Source of the DNA: CAG-238 sp963601575
Lineage (GTDB): Bacteria > Bacillota > Clostridia > Peptostreptococcales > Anaerovoracaceae
Length of the DNA: 19,008 bases
Assembly (NCBI GenBank): GCA_963601575.1
Contig: CAVCFO010000030.1
Location: forward strand, 1 to 19,008
Reading direction: 5' to 3'
A program made the translations under genes and the position numbers. Numbering within the stretch: position 1 is the stretch's first letter; each line of letters starts with the position of its first letter. The notes beneath the pieces are model-generated. The model was not told the DNA's origin. It searched no databases and saw nothing but the letters and a program-made list of their open reading frames with translations. This document shows positions 7,576 through 15,691 of this stretch, piece by piece.

Positions 7576-10230
7576 ATGAAAAGAATTGTGATTATCGACG
7601 GAAACAGTTTGATCAATCGGGCGTATTATGCCATGCAAAGGCCTATGATTACCAAGGAGGGAATTTATACTCAGGGAATCTATGGCTTCATAAATATGCT
7701 AAATAAGATCGAAAGCGATTACGAGCCCGAATATATCACCGTCGCCTTTGACCTGAAAGCGCCTACCTTCAGGCATCTTGAATATGACCAATATAAGGCT
7801 GGCAGAAAACCTATGCCCCCGGAGCTTGCGATGCAAATGCCGATTCTCAAAGATGTTTTGCATGCAATGAATATAAAGACCCTTGAGCTGGAGGGATTTG
7901 AGGCGGACGACATCATCGGAACAGTTGCAAGAATCGGCGAGGAAGAAGGACTTGAACCATTGATCATTACAGGAGACAGGGACGCGCTCCAGCTTGCTTC
8001 GGACAAGACAAAAGTTCTCATAACCAAAAAGGGAATAACAGATTTTGAACTTTATGATGATGAGAAAATGCAGGAACGCTACGGGCTTACACCGGCTCAA
8101 TTTATCGACCTGAAAGGACTCATGGGAGATTCCTCGGACAATATTCCGGGAATTCCCGGAGTGGGAGAAAAGACCGGAATCGCGCTGCTTGAGCAGTTCG
8201 GCTCCATAGAAAACATGCTGCAGCATACAGACGAAATTTCCAAGGCGGGACTTAGAAAAAAGGTAGAAGAAAATGCACAGCTTGCACTCATGAGCAAGAG
8301 GCTTGCTACAATAAATCGCTTCGTTCCGATAGACGTGGAAATTGCGGAGCTTGAGATGGAGACTCCGGACTACAAGAAGCTCATTGACCTTTATACAAAG
8401 CTGGAATTTAACAGCTTTCTCAAGCGCCTCAAGGTGGAGGATGCGCAAGCAGAGGTAAATGCCGAGGTTCCCGAAGTTGATATTACAAATATTTCTTCGG
8501 AGGATGAACTTTGCAAGATAGATTCTCTCAAGGGCAAAGAAGAGGTATTTATAAAGGTTTTTAGCGACTATGCTCATGTGAAAGAGCCGCAAATATCCGG
8601 AATTTTTCTCATGGAAGGAAAAGAAGCTTTTTACATCAACTGTGACAAAATCAGCGCGGCGAAAGCCATTGGATATTTAGACAAACTATCCCTGAATCTT
8701 ATGGGACATGACATAAAGGACGATTTGTACGCCCTGATGTTCTTCGGATATTCGAAGTTTAAGGTGGTTTTTGACACCGCGATAGCAGAATATGTACTGG
8801 ACGCGGCAAAGAATAAATATGATCTAAAAACTCTTGCGCTGGAAAAGCTCCATATCAATTTGCCTGATCTAGAAGAATTTATTTCGAAAGATATGCAGCA
8901 GATCGATATGTTTTCCGATAATTCTCGCAAATATGGCGAGTATGGAGCGATATGCGGAGACATCACCCGAAAAATAGTAGCGATCCAAAAGAAATCCGTA
9001 GAAGAAGAAAACCTTTCTGCAGTGCTTTACAAAATAGAACTGCCTCTCATCGAGGTTTTGGCTGCCATGGAAGTTTGCGGTGTGAGATCCGAGAAGGAAT
9101 TTTTGGATGAATTCGGAAAAGAACTGAAAGAAAAGATAGAAGAGCTTGAAATCAAAATTTATGACCTTGCGGGGCGAAGGTTTAATATAAACTCGCCGAT
9201 TCAGCTTGGGGAAGTTCTCTTTGAAGAGCTTAAGCTGCCGGCGGGCAAAAAAACAAAGAGAGGCTACAGCACCGGCGCGGAAATCCTCGAAAAAATCAAG
9301 GATAAGCATCCGATAGTGCCTGCCGTTCTCGAATACCGGAACCTGACGAAGCTAAATTCCACCTATGTGGAGGGAATGAAACCGCTTGTTTCCGCAGGCG
9401 GAAAGATAAGAGCTCACTTCCGCCAGACCGTAACCGCAACAGGAAGAATAAGCTGCACCGAACCTAACCTTCAGAACATACCGGTTCGGCAGGAGCTCGG
9501 AAGAAATCTTCGCAAGGCATTTACGGCATCCGAAGGTCATATCCTCGTGGGAGCGGACTACTCACAGATCGAACTCAGGGTTCTTGCGGCTCTTTCTGAG
9601 GACGAGAGCCTCATAGAAGCCTTTAACAAAGGAGAGGACATTCACAAGACTACGGCATCCCGCGTCCTAGGGATTCCGCCGGAAGAAATAACGCCGCTTG
9701 ACAGAAGCAGGGCGAAGGCCGTCAATTTCGGGGTAATCTACGGAATGAGCGGATTCGGGCTCAGCGAAGAACTTCACATAAGCAGGAAAGAGGCGGAGGA
9801 GTATATCCACGCATATTTTGCAAAGCATAGCAAAGTAAAGGAATATATGGACGAGCAGATAAGAATTTGCAGGGAAACCGGCTTTGCAACCACCATGATG
9901 GGAAGAAAGCGGGCGATACACGAGATCAACGCTTCGGCTTATATGACCCGGCAGCTGGGCGAGAGGCTTGCCATGAACACACCGATACAGGGCAGCGCTG
10001 CAGATATAATCAAGCTTGCCATGATACGGGTCTATGATGAGCTAAAAGAAAAGCATCCGAACTCCAAACTCATCCTTCAGGTTCACGACGAGCTAATAAT
10101 CGATGCGGGGCTTGGCGAGGTCGAAGAAATCAAGGAGCTCCTGACGCGGAACATGGAAGACGCGGCAGAGCTTTCGGTAAAATTGGCAGTCGCCCTGAAT
10201 ACGGGAAATACCTGGTATGAACTGAAGTAA
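7576..10230 (+). CDS. polA: DNA polymerase I (proofreading domain inactive)
   Basis: 884 residues, typical. PolA fills gaps in Okazaki fragment processing and excision repair. The 5' nuclease domain (about 1-290) opens with IDGNSLINRAYYA, has acidic FEADDIIGT, and metal-site D185 and D188 (GDSSDN) followed by a helix-hairpin-helix (PGIPGVGEKT). The polymerase domain has motif A DYSQIELR (D661), motif B on the O-helix (K714, F718, Y722 in AKAVNFGVIYG) and motif C VHDE (836-839, D838). The middle 3'-5' exonuclease domain is degenerate: the first motif lacks the Asp/Glu pair (IKVFSDYA near residue 325) and the third has Cys460 where E. coli has the catalytic Asp; only the second motif Asp remains (GHDIKDDL, 377-384). 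Inactive proofreading is common in Bacillota PolA. AAAGGAAAGG lies about 10 nt before the ATG. Confidence 0.97.
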   Translation: MKRIVIIDGNSLINRAYYAMQRPMITKEGIYTQGIYGFINMLNKIESDYEPEYITVAFDLKAPTFRHLEYDQYKAGRKPMPPELAMQMPILKDVLHAMNIKTLELEGFEADDIIGTVARIGEEEGLEPLIITGDRDALQLASDKTKVLITKKGITDFELYDDEKMQERYGLTPAQFIDLKGLMGDSSDNIPGIPGVGEKTGIALLEQFGSIENMLQHTDEISKAGLRKKVEENAQLALMSKRLATINRFVPIDVEIAELEMETPDYKKLIDLYTKLEFNSFLKRLKVEDAQAEVNAEVPEVDITNISSEDELCKIDSLKGKEEVFIKVFSDYAHVKEPQISGIFLMEGKEAFYINCDKISAAKAIGYLDKLSLNLMGHDIKDDLYALMFFGYSKFKVVFDTAIAEYVLDAAKNKYDLKTLALEKLHINLPDLEEFISKDMQQIDMFSDNSRKYGEYGAICGDITRKIVAIQKKSVEEENLSAVLYKIELPLIEVLAAMEVCGVRSEKEFLDEFGKELKEKIEELEIKIYDLAGRRFNINSPIQLGEVLFEELKLPAGKKTKRGYSTGAEILEKIKDKHPIVPAVLEYRNLTKLNSTYVEGMKPLVSAGGKIRAHFRQTVTATGRISCTEPNLQNIPVRQELGRNLRKAFTASEGHILVGADYSQIELRVLAALSEDESLIEAFNKGEDIHKTTASRVLGIPPEEITPLDRSRAKAVNFGVIYGMSGFGLSEELHISRKEAEEYIHAYFAKHSKVKEYMDEQIRICRETGFATTMMGRKRAIHEINASAYMTRQLGERLAMNTPIQGSAADIIKLAMIRVYDELKEKHPNSKLILQVHDELIIDAGLGEVEEIKELLTRNMEDAAELSVKLAVALNTGNTWYELK

Positions 10231-10280
10231 AATAAGAGAAAAAAGAGGAAAATCAGAAAACGGCTGATACGGACAAAATT

Positions 10281-10883
10281 ATGAAAATAATCGGACTTAC
10301 CGGAGGAATCGGCAGCGGCAAATCCACCGCCTCTGCATACCTTCAAGAAAAGGGATGCATAATAATCGACGCGGACAAAATTTCACGGCAGCTTACCGAG
10401 AAGCAAGGCCCGTGCCTGGATCTGTTACGAGCAACCTTCGGAGAGGAATTTTTCTTCGGGGACGGAAGCCTTGATCGCAAGAAGCTGGGAGCGTATGTAT
10501 TCGCAAATCCCGACAAGAAGGCACTTCTAGAGAAAATTGTGACAGAAGAAGTGATAAGGCAGACGGTAAAAAAAATTGAGACTCTCAGAAATGAAAATTT
10601 TGATGGGGTAGCAGTCCTTGACGCGCCGCTTTTCTTTGAATGCGGGATGCGAGAGTATACGGATGAGAGCTGGCTTGTGGCAGCAGGCAAGGACATTGTG
10701 ATCGAAAGGGTAAAGACCCGTGACAAATTGACCGAGGATGAAATCGAAAGCCGCATAGTAAACCAGATGCCGCTTGAGCAGAAAAAAGCTCTAGCCGATC
10801 GAATCATCGATAATTCGGCAAGCCGCGCCCATCTATATGAGCAGCTAGACAGAGAAATGAGAAGACTTAAGAACGAGGAATGA
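10281..10883 (+). CDS. coaE: Dephospho-CoA kinase
   Basis: 200 residues, the usual length. CoaE phosphorylates the 3'-hydroxyl of the ribose of dephospho-CoA with ATP, the last step of coenzyme A synthesis. The P-loop is GGIGSGKS (8-15) right at the N-terminus, which fixes the start at ATG 10281. The IIDADKISRQL stretch (about 29-39) and DAPLFFECG (about 114-122) are the usual CoA-binding and lid-flanking motifs. The ribosome site is weak (only CGGA about 8 nt ahead), which with the 50-nt gap after polA suggests modest or coupled translation from the polA transcript. polA-coaE adjacency is common in Bacillota. The stop codon is part of a 12-bp tandem duplication. Confidence 0.96.
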   Translation: MKIIGLTGGIGSGKSTASAYLQEKGCIIIDADKISRQLTEKQGPCLDLLRATFGEEFFFGDGSLDRKKLGAYVFANPDKKALLEKIVTEEVIRQTVKKIETLRNENFDGVAVLDAPLFFECGMREYTDESWLVAAGKDIVIERVKTRDKLTEDEIESRIVNQMPLEQKKALADRIIDNSASRAHLYEQLDREMRRLKNEE

Positions 10884-10898
10884 TAAGAGGAATGATAA
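10875..10898 (+). repeat. Exact tandem 12-bp duplication of a stop / Shine-Dalgarno module
   Basis: GAGGAATGATAA occurs twice back to back (10875-10886, 10887-10898). The first copy encodes the last residues and TGA of coaE; the second supplies the GAGGA ribosome site for the ATG at 10900. Confidence 0.9.
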
Positions 10899-10899
10899 G

Positions 10900-12510
10900 A
10901 TGTCGAAATTCGTAAGCTTTATCAAAAGAAGATGGATATTTCTGCTGAGCCTTGTGCTGATTTTGGCAGTTGTATTTTCGAGTGTGGAAATATACAAGGA
11001 GGAAGTGCTGAACATCGACCCCGATGTCAAGTACAAGGAGAAGACCACCCTCTATTTTGCGGCGGAGAGGTTCGATACGCTCAATCCCCTCGTTTCGCAG
11101 AGTGAGGACGTTTATTATATCTCAAAACTGATTTATGACGGACTTTTTGAATTTGACGATAATATGAATGCAGCGCCCAAATTAGTCCGGGAATATACGG
11201 TTGATACAGAAAGGGCGTCGATTTATATTAAGCTGAAAAAAGACATAAAGTGGCACTCCGGAAAGATCCTGACCGCTACGGATGTGAAATATACCGTGGA
11301 TGCGATAAAGCAGGCAGGCAGCAAATCACCATATTACTCGAAGTGCTCGAAAATAATGTATGTCAATGTAAAAAACAGCAGAGAACTTACGATTTATTTC
11401 AACAATAATTATAATTGCTCGCTGGACATGCTCACATTCCCGATCGTATCTTCTTCGGACTACGGCACGGCTTACCAGTTCGCCTCAAAGACGCAGAACT
11501 TTAAGCCTAACGGCACGGGGATGTACCAATATGCATCATATAACTACCTCAAGAGGCTCAGGCTGAAGCCTAATGATAATTATTATGAGACGCCGGCAAC
11601 AAACAAGATATATATAAGCATTTTGCCGGACAGCTCCTATGCGTCATCTTTGACCGAGATAGGAGAGGTCACTTGCTATATCGACGAGTCTTCCGACAGA
11701 TATTCCATAGTCAAGGACAAGGATCTTACTATGTACGACATGATCTCGGGGCAGGTGGAATTCGTGGTTTTTAATACGAAAAAGACCAATCTTTCTTCCG
11801 AGAAGATGCGAAAGGCGATAGCTTATGGTATCGATTCGGAAAAGATCATAAAAAATGCCTACGCATCCGATGCTGTCTTGGCCGATACGCTATATTATCC
11901 GAACTTCCTTGGGGTTTCCGAAACCGGAGAAATGAGTGCATATAACTATGAAAAAGCAAAGGAACTCCTTGCGGAGCTCGGGATGGATGATACCGACAGC
12001 GATGGGCTGATAGAAGATGCGAATGGCAATACGGTCAGCTTTACCATTCTCGTAAAAAAATCAAACGCTCAGAGGGTATCGGCGAGCAGGATAATCGCAA
12101 AGAACCTCGAAACTCTGGGATTTGAAACGAATGTGCAGGCGCTGGCAAGCAAGGAATATAAACAGGCAGTGGCTGCGAGAAACTTTGATCTTCTCATTGC
12201 AGGCTGCAATATGGAGGAAACATACGACCTGAGAGAATTTTTCGATGGCAAGAACGACTGGGGATATTATAATGGCGAACTTTATACGAAGGTCAGACAG
12301 CTCGAAAGGCTTTACTCAGAAGAGGAACAAAAGGATAAGTATGTCGAAATCAAGGAGGCACTCCTTGAACAGATGCCATATTATACGCTTTGCTACAAGA
12401 AGATGGGACTCGTTGGAATCTCAACATTTACGGCCGAAAGTCTGCCGACATTCGATAATATTTATAAGAATTGCAACACCTGGAGCTGGAAGGAAGTCAT
12501 CAGCCAGTAG
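10900..12510 (+). CDS. Membrane-anchored family-5 (oligopeptide-type) ABC solute-binding protein, orphan
   Basis: 536 residues, typical for the DppA/OppA-like SBP_bac_5 family, which captures peptides, nickel or other small solutes outside the membrane for an ABC importer. Family signs are RFDTLNPLVSQSEDVYYISKLIYDGLFEF (about 53 onward; quoted in part: DTLNPLVSQSED), WHSGKILTATDVKYTVDAI near residues 118-136, and an acidic DTDSDGLIEDANG loop near 365. The N-terminus has KRR followed by about 19 hydrophobic residues (12-30) and no lipobox Cys, so it is probably held by an uncleaved membrane helix or released by signal peptidase, not lipidated. No permease or ATPase gene is adjacent. It follows coaE by 16 nt and probably shares its transcript. 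In many Clostridia this slot holds a lytic transglycosylase. Ligand unknown. Confidence 0.9.
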   Translation: MSKFVSFIKRRWIFLLSLVLILAVVFSSVEIYKEEVLNIDPDVKYKEKTTLYFAAERFDTLNPLVSQSEDVYYISKLIYDGLFEFDDNMNAAPKLVREYTVDTERASIYIKLKKDIKWHSGKILTATDVKYTVDAIKQAGSKSPYYSKCSKIMYVNVKNSRELTIYFNNNYNCSLDMLTFPIVSSSDYGTAYQFASKTQNFKPNGTGMYQYASYNYLKRLRLKPNDNYYETPATNKIYISILPDSSYASSLTEIGEVTCYIDESSDRYSIVKDKDLTMYDMISGQVEFVVFNTKKTNLSSEKMRKAIAYGIDSEKIIKNAYASDAVLADTLYYPNFLGVSETGEMSAYNYEKAKELLAELGMDDTDSDGLIEDANGNTVSFTILVKKSNAQRVSASRIIAKNLETLGFETNVQALASKEYKQAVAARNFDLLIAGCNMEETYDLREFFDGKNDWGYYNGELYTKVRQLERLYSEEEQKDKYVEIKEALLEQMPYYTLCYKKMGLVGISTFTAESLPTFDNIYKNCNTWSWKEVISQ

Positions 12511-12551
12511 CGCGCGATTTCAAAAAAAATAAAGTTTGAGACAAAAAATAT

Positions 12552-12580
12552 TTGTAATGCACCTTAGTTTATGGTATAAT
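12552..12580 (+). promoter_or_regulatory. Promoter for tRNA-Leu and yajC
   Basis: TTGTAA (12552-12557) and TATAAT (12575-12580), 17-bp spacing, with a TGG extended -10. Predicted start near 12587, 28 nt before the tRNA. No intrinsic terminator is seen between the solute-binding gene and this promoter. Confidence 0.75.
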
Positions 12581-12584
12581 CGAA

Positions 12585-12607
12585 CCGTTGCAAATGATAA
12601 GCAGCGG
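12585..12607 (+). other. Hairpin at the start of the tRNA-Leu transcript
   Basis: CCGTTGC (12585-12591) pairs with GCAGCGG (12601-12607), including one G-U pair, around a 9-nt loop. It sits exactly at the predicted 5' end of the tRNA precursor. Confidence 0.45.
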
Positions 12608-12614
12608 TCAATAA

Positions 12615-12701
12615 GCCGGCGTGATGGAATTGGCAGACGTGCGGGACTCAAAATCCCGTGGTGGCAACACCGTATGGGTTCGACCCCCATCGCCGGCACC
12701 A
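12615..12701 (+). tRNA. tRNA-Leu, anticodon CAA, CCA encoded
   Basis: Acceptor arm GCCGGCG (12615-12621) pairs perfectly with CGCCGGC (12691-12697), then discriminator A and an encoded CCA (12699-12701). The anticodon stem CGGGA (12642-12646) / TCCCG (12654-12658) holds the loop CTCAAAA with anticodon CAA at 12649-12651, reading UUG. A long variable arm (GGTGGCAACACC) and the 87-nt length are class II features of Leu tRNA. The T loop reads GGGTTCGACCCC. Confidence 0.97.
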
Positions 12702-12729
12702 TTATTTTACTCGAGAGGAGAGTTCAGCT

Positions 12730-13221
12730 ATGACTAACACATTAGTTAATCTGTTACCGATTATTTTATTATTTGTTCTTATGTACTTCCTTATGATCAG
12801 ACCTCAGAAGAAAAAGGACAAACAAATTAAAGATATGAGAAACAGCCTTACCGTAGGAGACGAAATCGTTACTATCGGCGGCTTGTGCGGCAAGATCGTA
12901 AAGACCAAGGACGAGACGATCGTCGTTCAGGTCGGTGCTGACAAGGTTAAATTTGAGATGATGAGATGGGCGGTTTCCACCGTAACGAAGGAATCGGCCA
13001 AGCGTGCATCTCAAAAGGAGACTTTCGAGGAAGAAGAACCGAAAAAGGTTATGCCAAAGAAGCTCAGAAAGTCTTCTGACGTAGAAGAGGTAGAAAAAGA
13101 AGAAAAGGCAAAAGATGAAGTTGAAGTTAAAGTAGCAGAGGCTCCGGCAGAACCGGTTTCCGAAGAGGTTTTGGAGGAAGCGGCTAGCGAAGCGGCTGTT
13201 AATGCTTCCGAAAACGAATAA
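12730..13221 (+). CDS. yajC: Sec translocase accessory protein YajC with long acidic tail
   Basis: 163 residues. YajC is a small single-span membrane protein that associates with SecDF and the SecYEG translocon. The N-terminal membrane helix (about 6-24) is followed by the family hallmark MIRPQKKK and then the GDEIVTIGGLCGKIVK barrel-like part. Residues from about 95 on form a Glu/Lys/Ala/Val-rich low-complexity tail, so the protein is much longer than the usual 85-115 residues. The start is ATG 12730 with AGAGGAG 9 nt ahead; a longer reading frame from 12658 would run through the tRNA and is rejected. It lies 28 nt after the tRNA CCA with no terminator between, so both are probably made on one transcript. 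secDF is next but behind a terminator. Confidence 0.94.
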   Translation: MTNTLVNLLPIILLFVLMYFLMIRPQKKKDKQIKDMRNSLTVGDEIVTIGGLCGKIVKTKDETIVVQVGADKVKFEMMRWAVSTVTKESAKRASQKETFEEEEPKKVMPKKLRKSSDVEEVEKEEKAKDEVEVKVAEAPAEPVSEEVLEEAASEAAVNASENE

Positions 13222-13240
13222 TTTATACGCGCATATGACA

Positions 13241-13270
13241 GGCTCCGAGAAATCGGGGTCTTTTCTTTTG
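13241..13270 (+). terminator. Intrinsic terminator after yajC
   Basis: Stem GGCTCCGA (13241-13248) / TCGGGGTC (13253-13260) with two G-U pairs and a GAAA loop, followed by TTTTCTTTTG. It separates yajC from secDF. Confidence 0.85.
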
Positions 13271-13329
13271 TTTCATTTATTTTTGCCTCCGCAAATTCGC
13301 CTTTTTCTCATATAAACTTGATTTTTTTG

Positions 13330-13359
13330 TTGAAAAATGCACATTTAGACTTGTATAAT
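13330..13359 (+). promoter_or_regulatory. Promoter for secDF (and probably rel-dtd)
   Basis: TTGAAA (13330-13335) and TATAAT (13354-13359), 18-bp spacing. Predicted start near 13366, about 80 nt before the secDF ATG. A second, weaker -10-like TAGAAT lies at 13374-13379. The rest of the 13222-13446 gap holds only the terminator and AT-rich leader. Confidence 0.65.
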
Positions 13360-13446
13360 TCAGCAAAAAGTAGTAGAATGGAATGTAAAATAAAATGCCC
13401 GTATTAGGTGCATTAATAGATATTTTAATAATGAGAGGTTTTGAAA

Positions 13447-15666
13447 ATGAGTGTAAAACTAAAGAGAATTCTAGCCGTACTGGTAATCGTAGTACTTGTG
13501 TTTGGCTGGTATGTCACCCTCTTTGGCATAGGTGACCAATCAAAAGATGATGCCATAACATCGGTAAAAGATACCCTAAAATACGGCCTTGACATAAATG
13601 GCGGTGTTTATGTTGTAATGGAGGCTCAAACCGACGAGACAGGTGACGAGCTCAAGGAGCTTATGGAGCAGACAAGAGCTGTCCTGGACAATCGTGTTAA
13701 CCAGATGGGCGTTGCGGAAGCTTCCGTAACCATCGAAGGAACAAACCGCATCAGAGTTGAAATGCCGGGCGTTGAAGACGCGGACGAGGCTATCGAGGCA
13801 ATCGGAAAGACCGCGCAGCTGTATTTCATCCTTGCTGACGGCTCAGTCGTACTTGACGGCAGTCATGTAAAGGATGCGCAGGTTGCAACAGACGGAAGCT
13901 ATTACAAGATACTCCTCGAATTTGACAGCGAGGGAGCATCCCTGTTCGAAGAAGGAACAAGAAAAGCATATAACCAGGAAGTGACTCCTGCTATCGACGG
14001 CCTCAGCGCCAACGAGATCGCCATCGTGCTTGACGACGAGATCGTTGTAAATCCGAGAGTACAGAGCGTAATCAGCGGCGGAAGCTGTGAAATGACAGGA
14101 AACTACTCCAAGGAAGAAGCTACCATGACGGCAGCTCTTATCAGAGGCGGCGCGCTTCCTGTAGAGTTAGTTGAGGTTCAGTCCTCCGTGCAGGCTGCAA
14201 CCATCGGTGCTGACGCTCTTGACAAGTCAATCATTGCAGGTGCCATCGGCCTTGCCATCGTATTCCTTTTGATGATCATCTTCTACGGAATGCTGGGCTT
14301 GCTTGCGGACATCGCGCTTTTGCTCTATGTAATCATGTTCCTGTGGTCGATGGTTGCATTTAATGTTGTACTTACATTGCCTGGAATAGCGGCGCTCATA
14401 CTATCGATAGGTATGGCGGTAGACGCAAACGTAATCATATTTGCAAGAATCAAAGAAGAAATAGCCGCAGGCAAGTCTATCCGCGTGGCAGTCGATGCGG
14501 GCTTCAAAAACGCGCTCAGCACGGTACTTGACGCGCAGATCACGACCCTCATCGCGGCGGTTGTACTTTATGAGGTAGGTACCACATCGGTTAAGGGCTT
14601 CGCGCTTACGCTTATGATCGGTATTATCATTAGCATTTTCACGGCTGTAGTTATTACGCAGCTCTTCATTTCGCTGCTTGCCAACAGCGAGAAATTCGCA
14701 AAGAACAAATACTTCGGTGTTAACGAGGACGGAACTCCGAAGCAGATGCTTAATAAAACTTTCTCATTTATTAAACATAGAAAAGTGTTCTACATTATCA
14801 GTGTGACTATCATCGTTGTGGGCCTGCTTTGGGCTGTAATCTTCGGTATGAACTACGGTATCGACTTCACCGGCGGTACTACGTTCCAGATCGAGCTTGG
14901 CAAGCAGGTAGCCATCGAGGATGTAGAAAAGACTTTGGAAGAATATGAACTTGATCCGCAGATCATTTATGCAGGAGAGGGCAATACTCAGGTTATCATC
15001 AAGACCATCGAATCCCTTGACAATACTCAAAGAAGCGAGATTATCGCAACTCTTGAGGATGTTTACGGGATCACCGATGAAAGCATACTTGCTTCCGAGC
15101 AGTTCGGACCTTCTGTAGGCGATGAACTGAAGCTGAATGCATTGAAGGCGGTAATCATCGCATCCATCGGCATGCTGATCTATATCATCTTCAGATTCAA
15201 ATCATGGAAATATGGACTTTCCGCAGTTGCCGGCGTTGTTCACGATGTGCTGGTCGTAATCGCATTCTATGCAATATTCGGCTTCACGATAAACAACCCG
15301 TTCATCGCAGCGATATTGACATTGGTAGGTTATTCCATCAACGATACCATCGTAATATTTGATCGTATCAGAGAAAACAAGACCATTAACCCGAGAGATA
15401 GTAACGAGGTGAATATCGACAGGAGTATCAACCAGACTCTTAACAGAACGATCATGACATCCCTGACAACGCTGGTTGTTATGATTCCGCTTTGCATCAT
15501 GGTATCATCCTCCATTCGCGAATTCATCATTCCGCTTATGGTAGGCGTAATCGTAGGCTGCTGCTCTTCGATCTTCATTTGCAGCCCGCTGTACTATGAC
15601 CTTTGCAAGAAGGACGAGGGTTCGAAATACCTCAAGAATACCGCCAAGAAGTCCAAGGCAAACTAA
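13447..15666 (+). CDS. secDF: Fused protein translocase subunit SecDF
   Basis: 739 residues. SecDF uses the proton gradient to pull exported proteins out of the SecYEG channel. The SecD half begins with a membrane helix and has the GLDINGG motif (47-53), a large external domain, and the TM4 motif GMAVDANVIIF (from 322, with D326). The SecF half starts near residue 440, has NYGIDFTGG (469-477) and the TM motif YSINDTIVIFDRIREN (from 629, with D633). About 12 membrane helices are expected. SecD and SecF are joined in one chain as in Bacillus, whereas many Clostridia keep them as two genes. I start at ATG 13447 because GAGAGG (13433-13438) is 8 nt ahead; a TTG at 13441 is only 2 nt from that site. 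The Asp residues of both TM4 motifs needed for proton transfer are present. Confidence 0.96.
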   Translation: MSVKLKRILAVLVIVVLVFGWYVTLFGIGDQSKDDAITSVKDTLKYGLDINGGVYVVMEAQTDETGDELKELMEQTRAVLDNRVNQMGVAEASVTIEGTNRIRVEMPGVEDADEAIEAIGKTAQLYFILADGSVVLDGSHVKDAQVATDGSYYKILLEFDSEGASLFEEGTRKAYNQEVTPAIDGLSANEIAIVLDDEIVVNPRVQSVISGGSCEMTGNYSKEEATMTAALIRGGALPVELVEVQSSVQAATIGADALDKSIIAGAIGLAIVFLLMIIFYGMLGLLADIALLLYVIMFLWSMVAFNVVLTLPGIAALILSIGMAVDANVIIFARIKEEIAAGKSIRVAVDAGFKNALSTVLDAQITTLIAAVVLYEVGTTSVKGFALTLMIGIIISIFTAVVITQLFISLLANSEKFAKNKYFGVNEDGTPKQMLNKTFSFIKHRKVFYIISVTIIVVGLLWAVIFGMNYGIDFTGGTTFQIELGKQVAIEDVEKTLEEYELDPQIIYAGEGNTQVIIKTIESLDNTQRSEIIATLEDVYGITDESILASEQFGPSVGDELKLNALKAVIIASIGMLIYIIFRFKSWKYGLSAVAGVVHDVLVVIAFYAIFGFTINNPFIAAILTLVGYSINDTIVIFDRIRENKTINPRDSNEVNIDRSINQTLNRTIMTSLTTLVVMIPLCIMVSSSIREFIIPLMVGVIVGCCSSIFICSPLYYDLCKKDEGSKYLKNTAKKSKAN

Positions 15667-15691
15667 GAATATAAACTGACAGGAGACATCG

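Noticed and set aside
7699..8592. Long minus-strand reading frame of 297 codons inside polA
   Set aside because: Low-complexity shadow translation opposite an intact polA exonuclease region; no family features and no ribosome site of note.
12536..12733. Short plus-strand reading frames crossing the tRNA, including an upstream start for yajC at 12658
   Set aside because: They read through the tRNA-Leu gene; the YajC membrane helix and ribosome site support ATG 12730.
13441..13446. TTG start for secDF two codons upstream
   Set aside because: Only 2 nt from the GAGAGG site, against 8 nt for ATG 13447.
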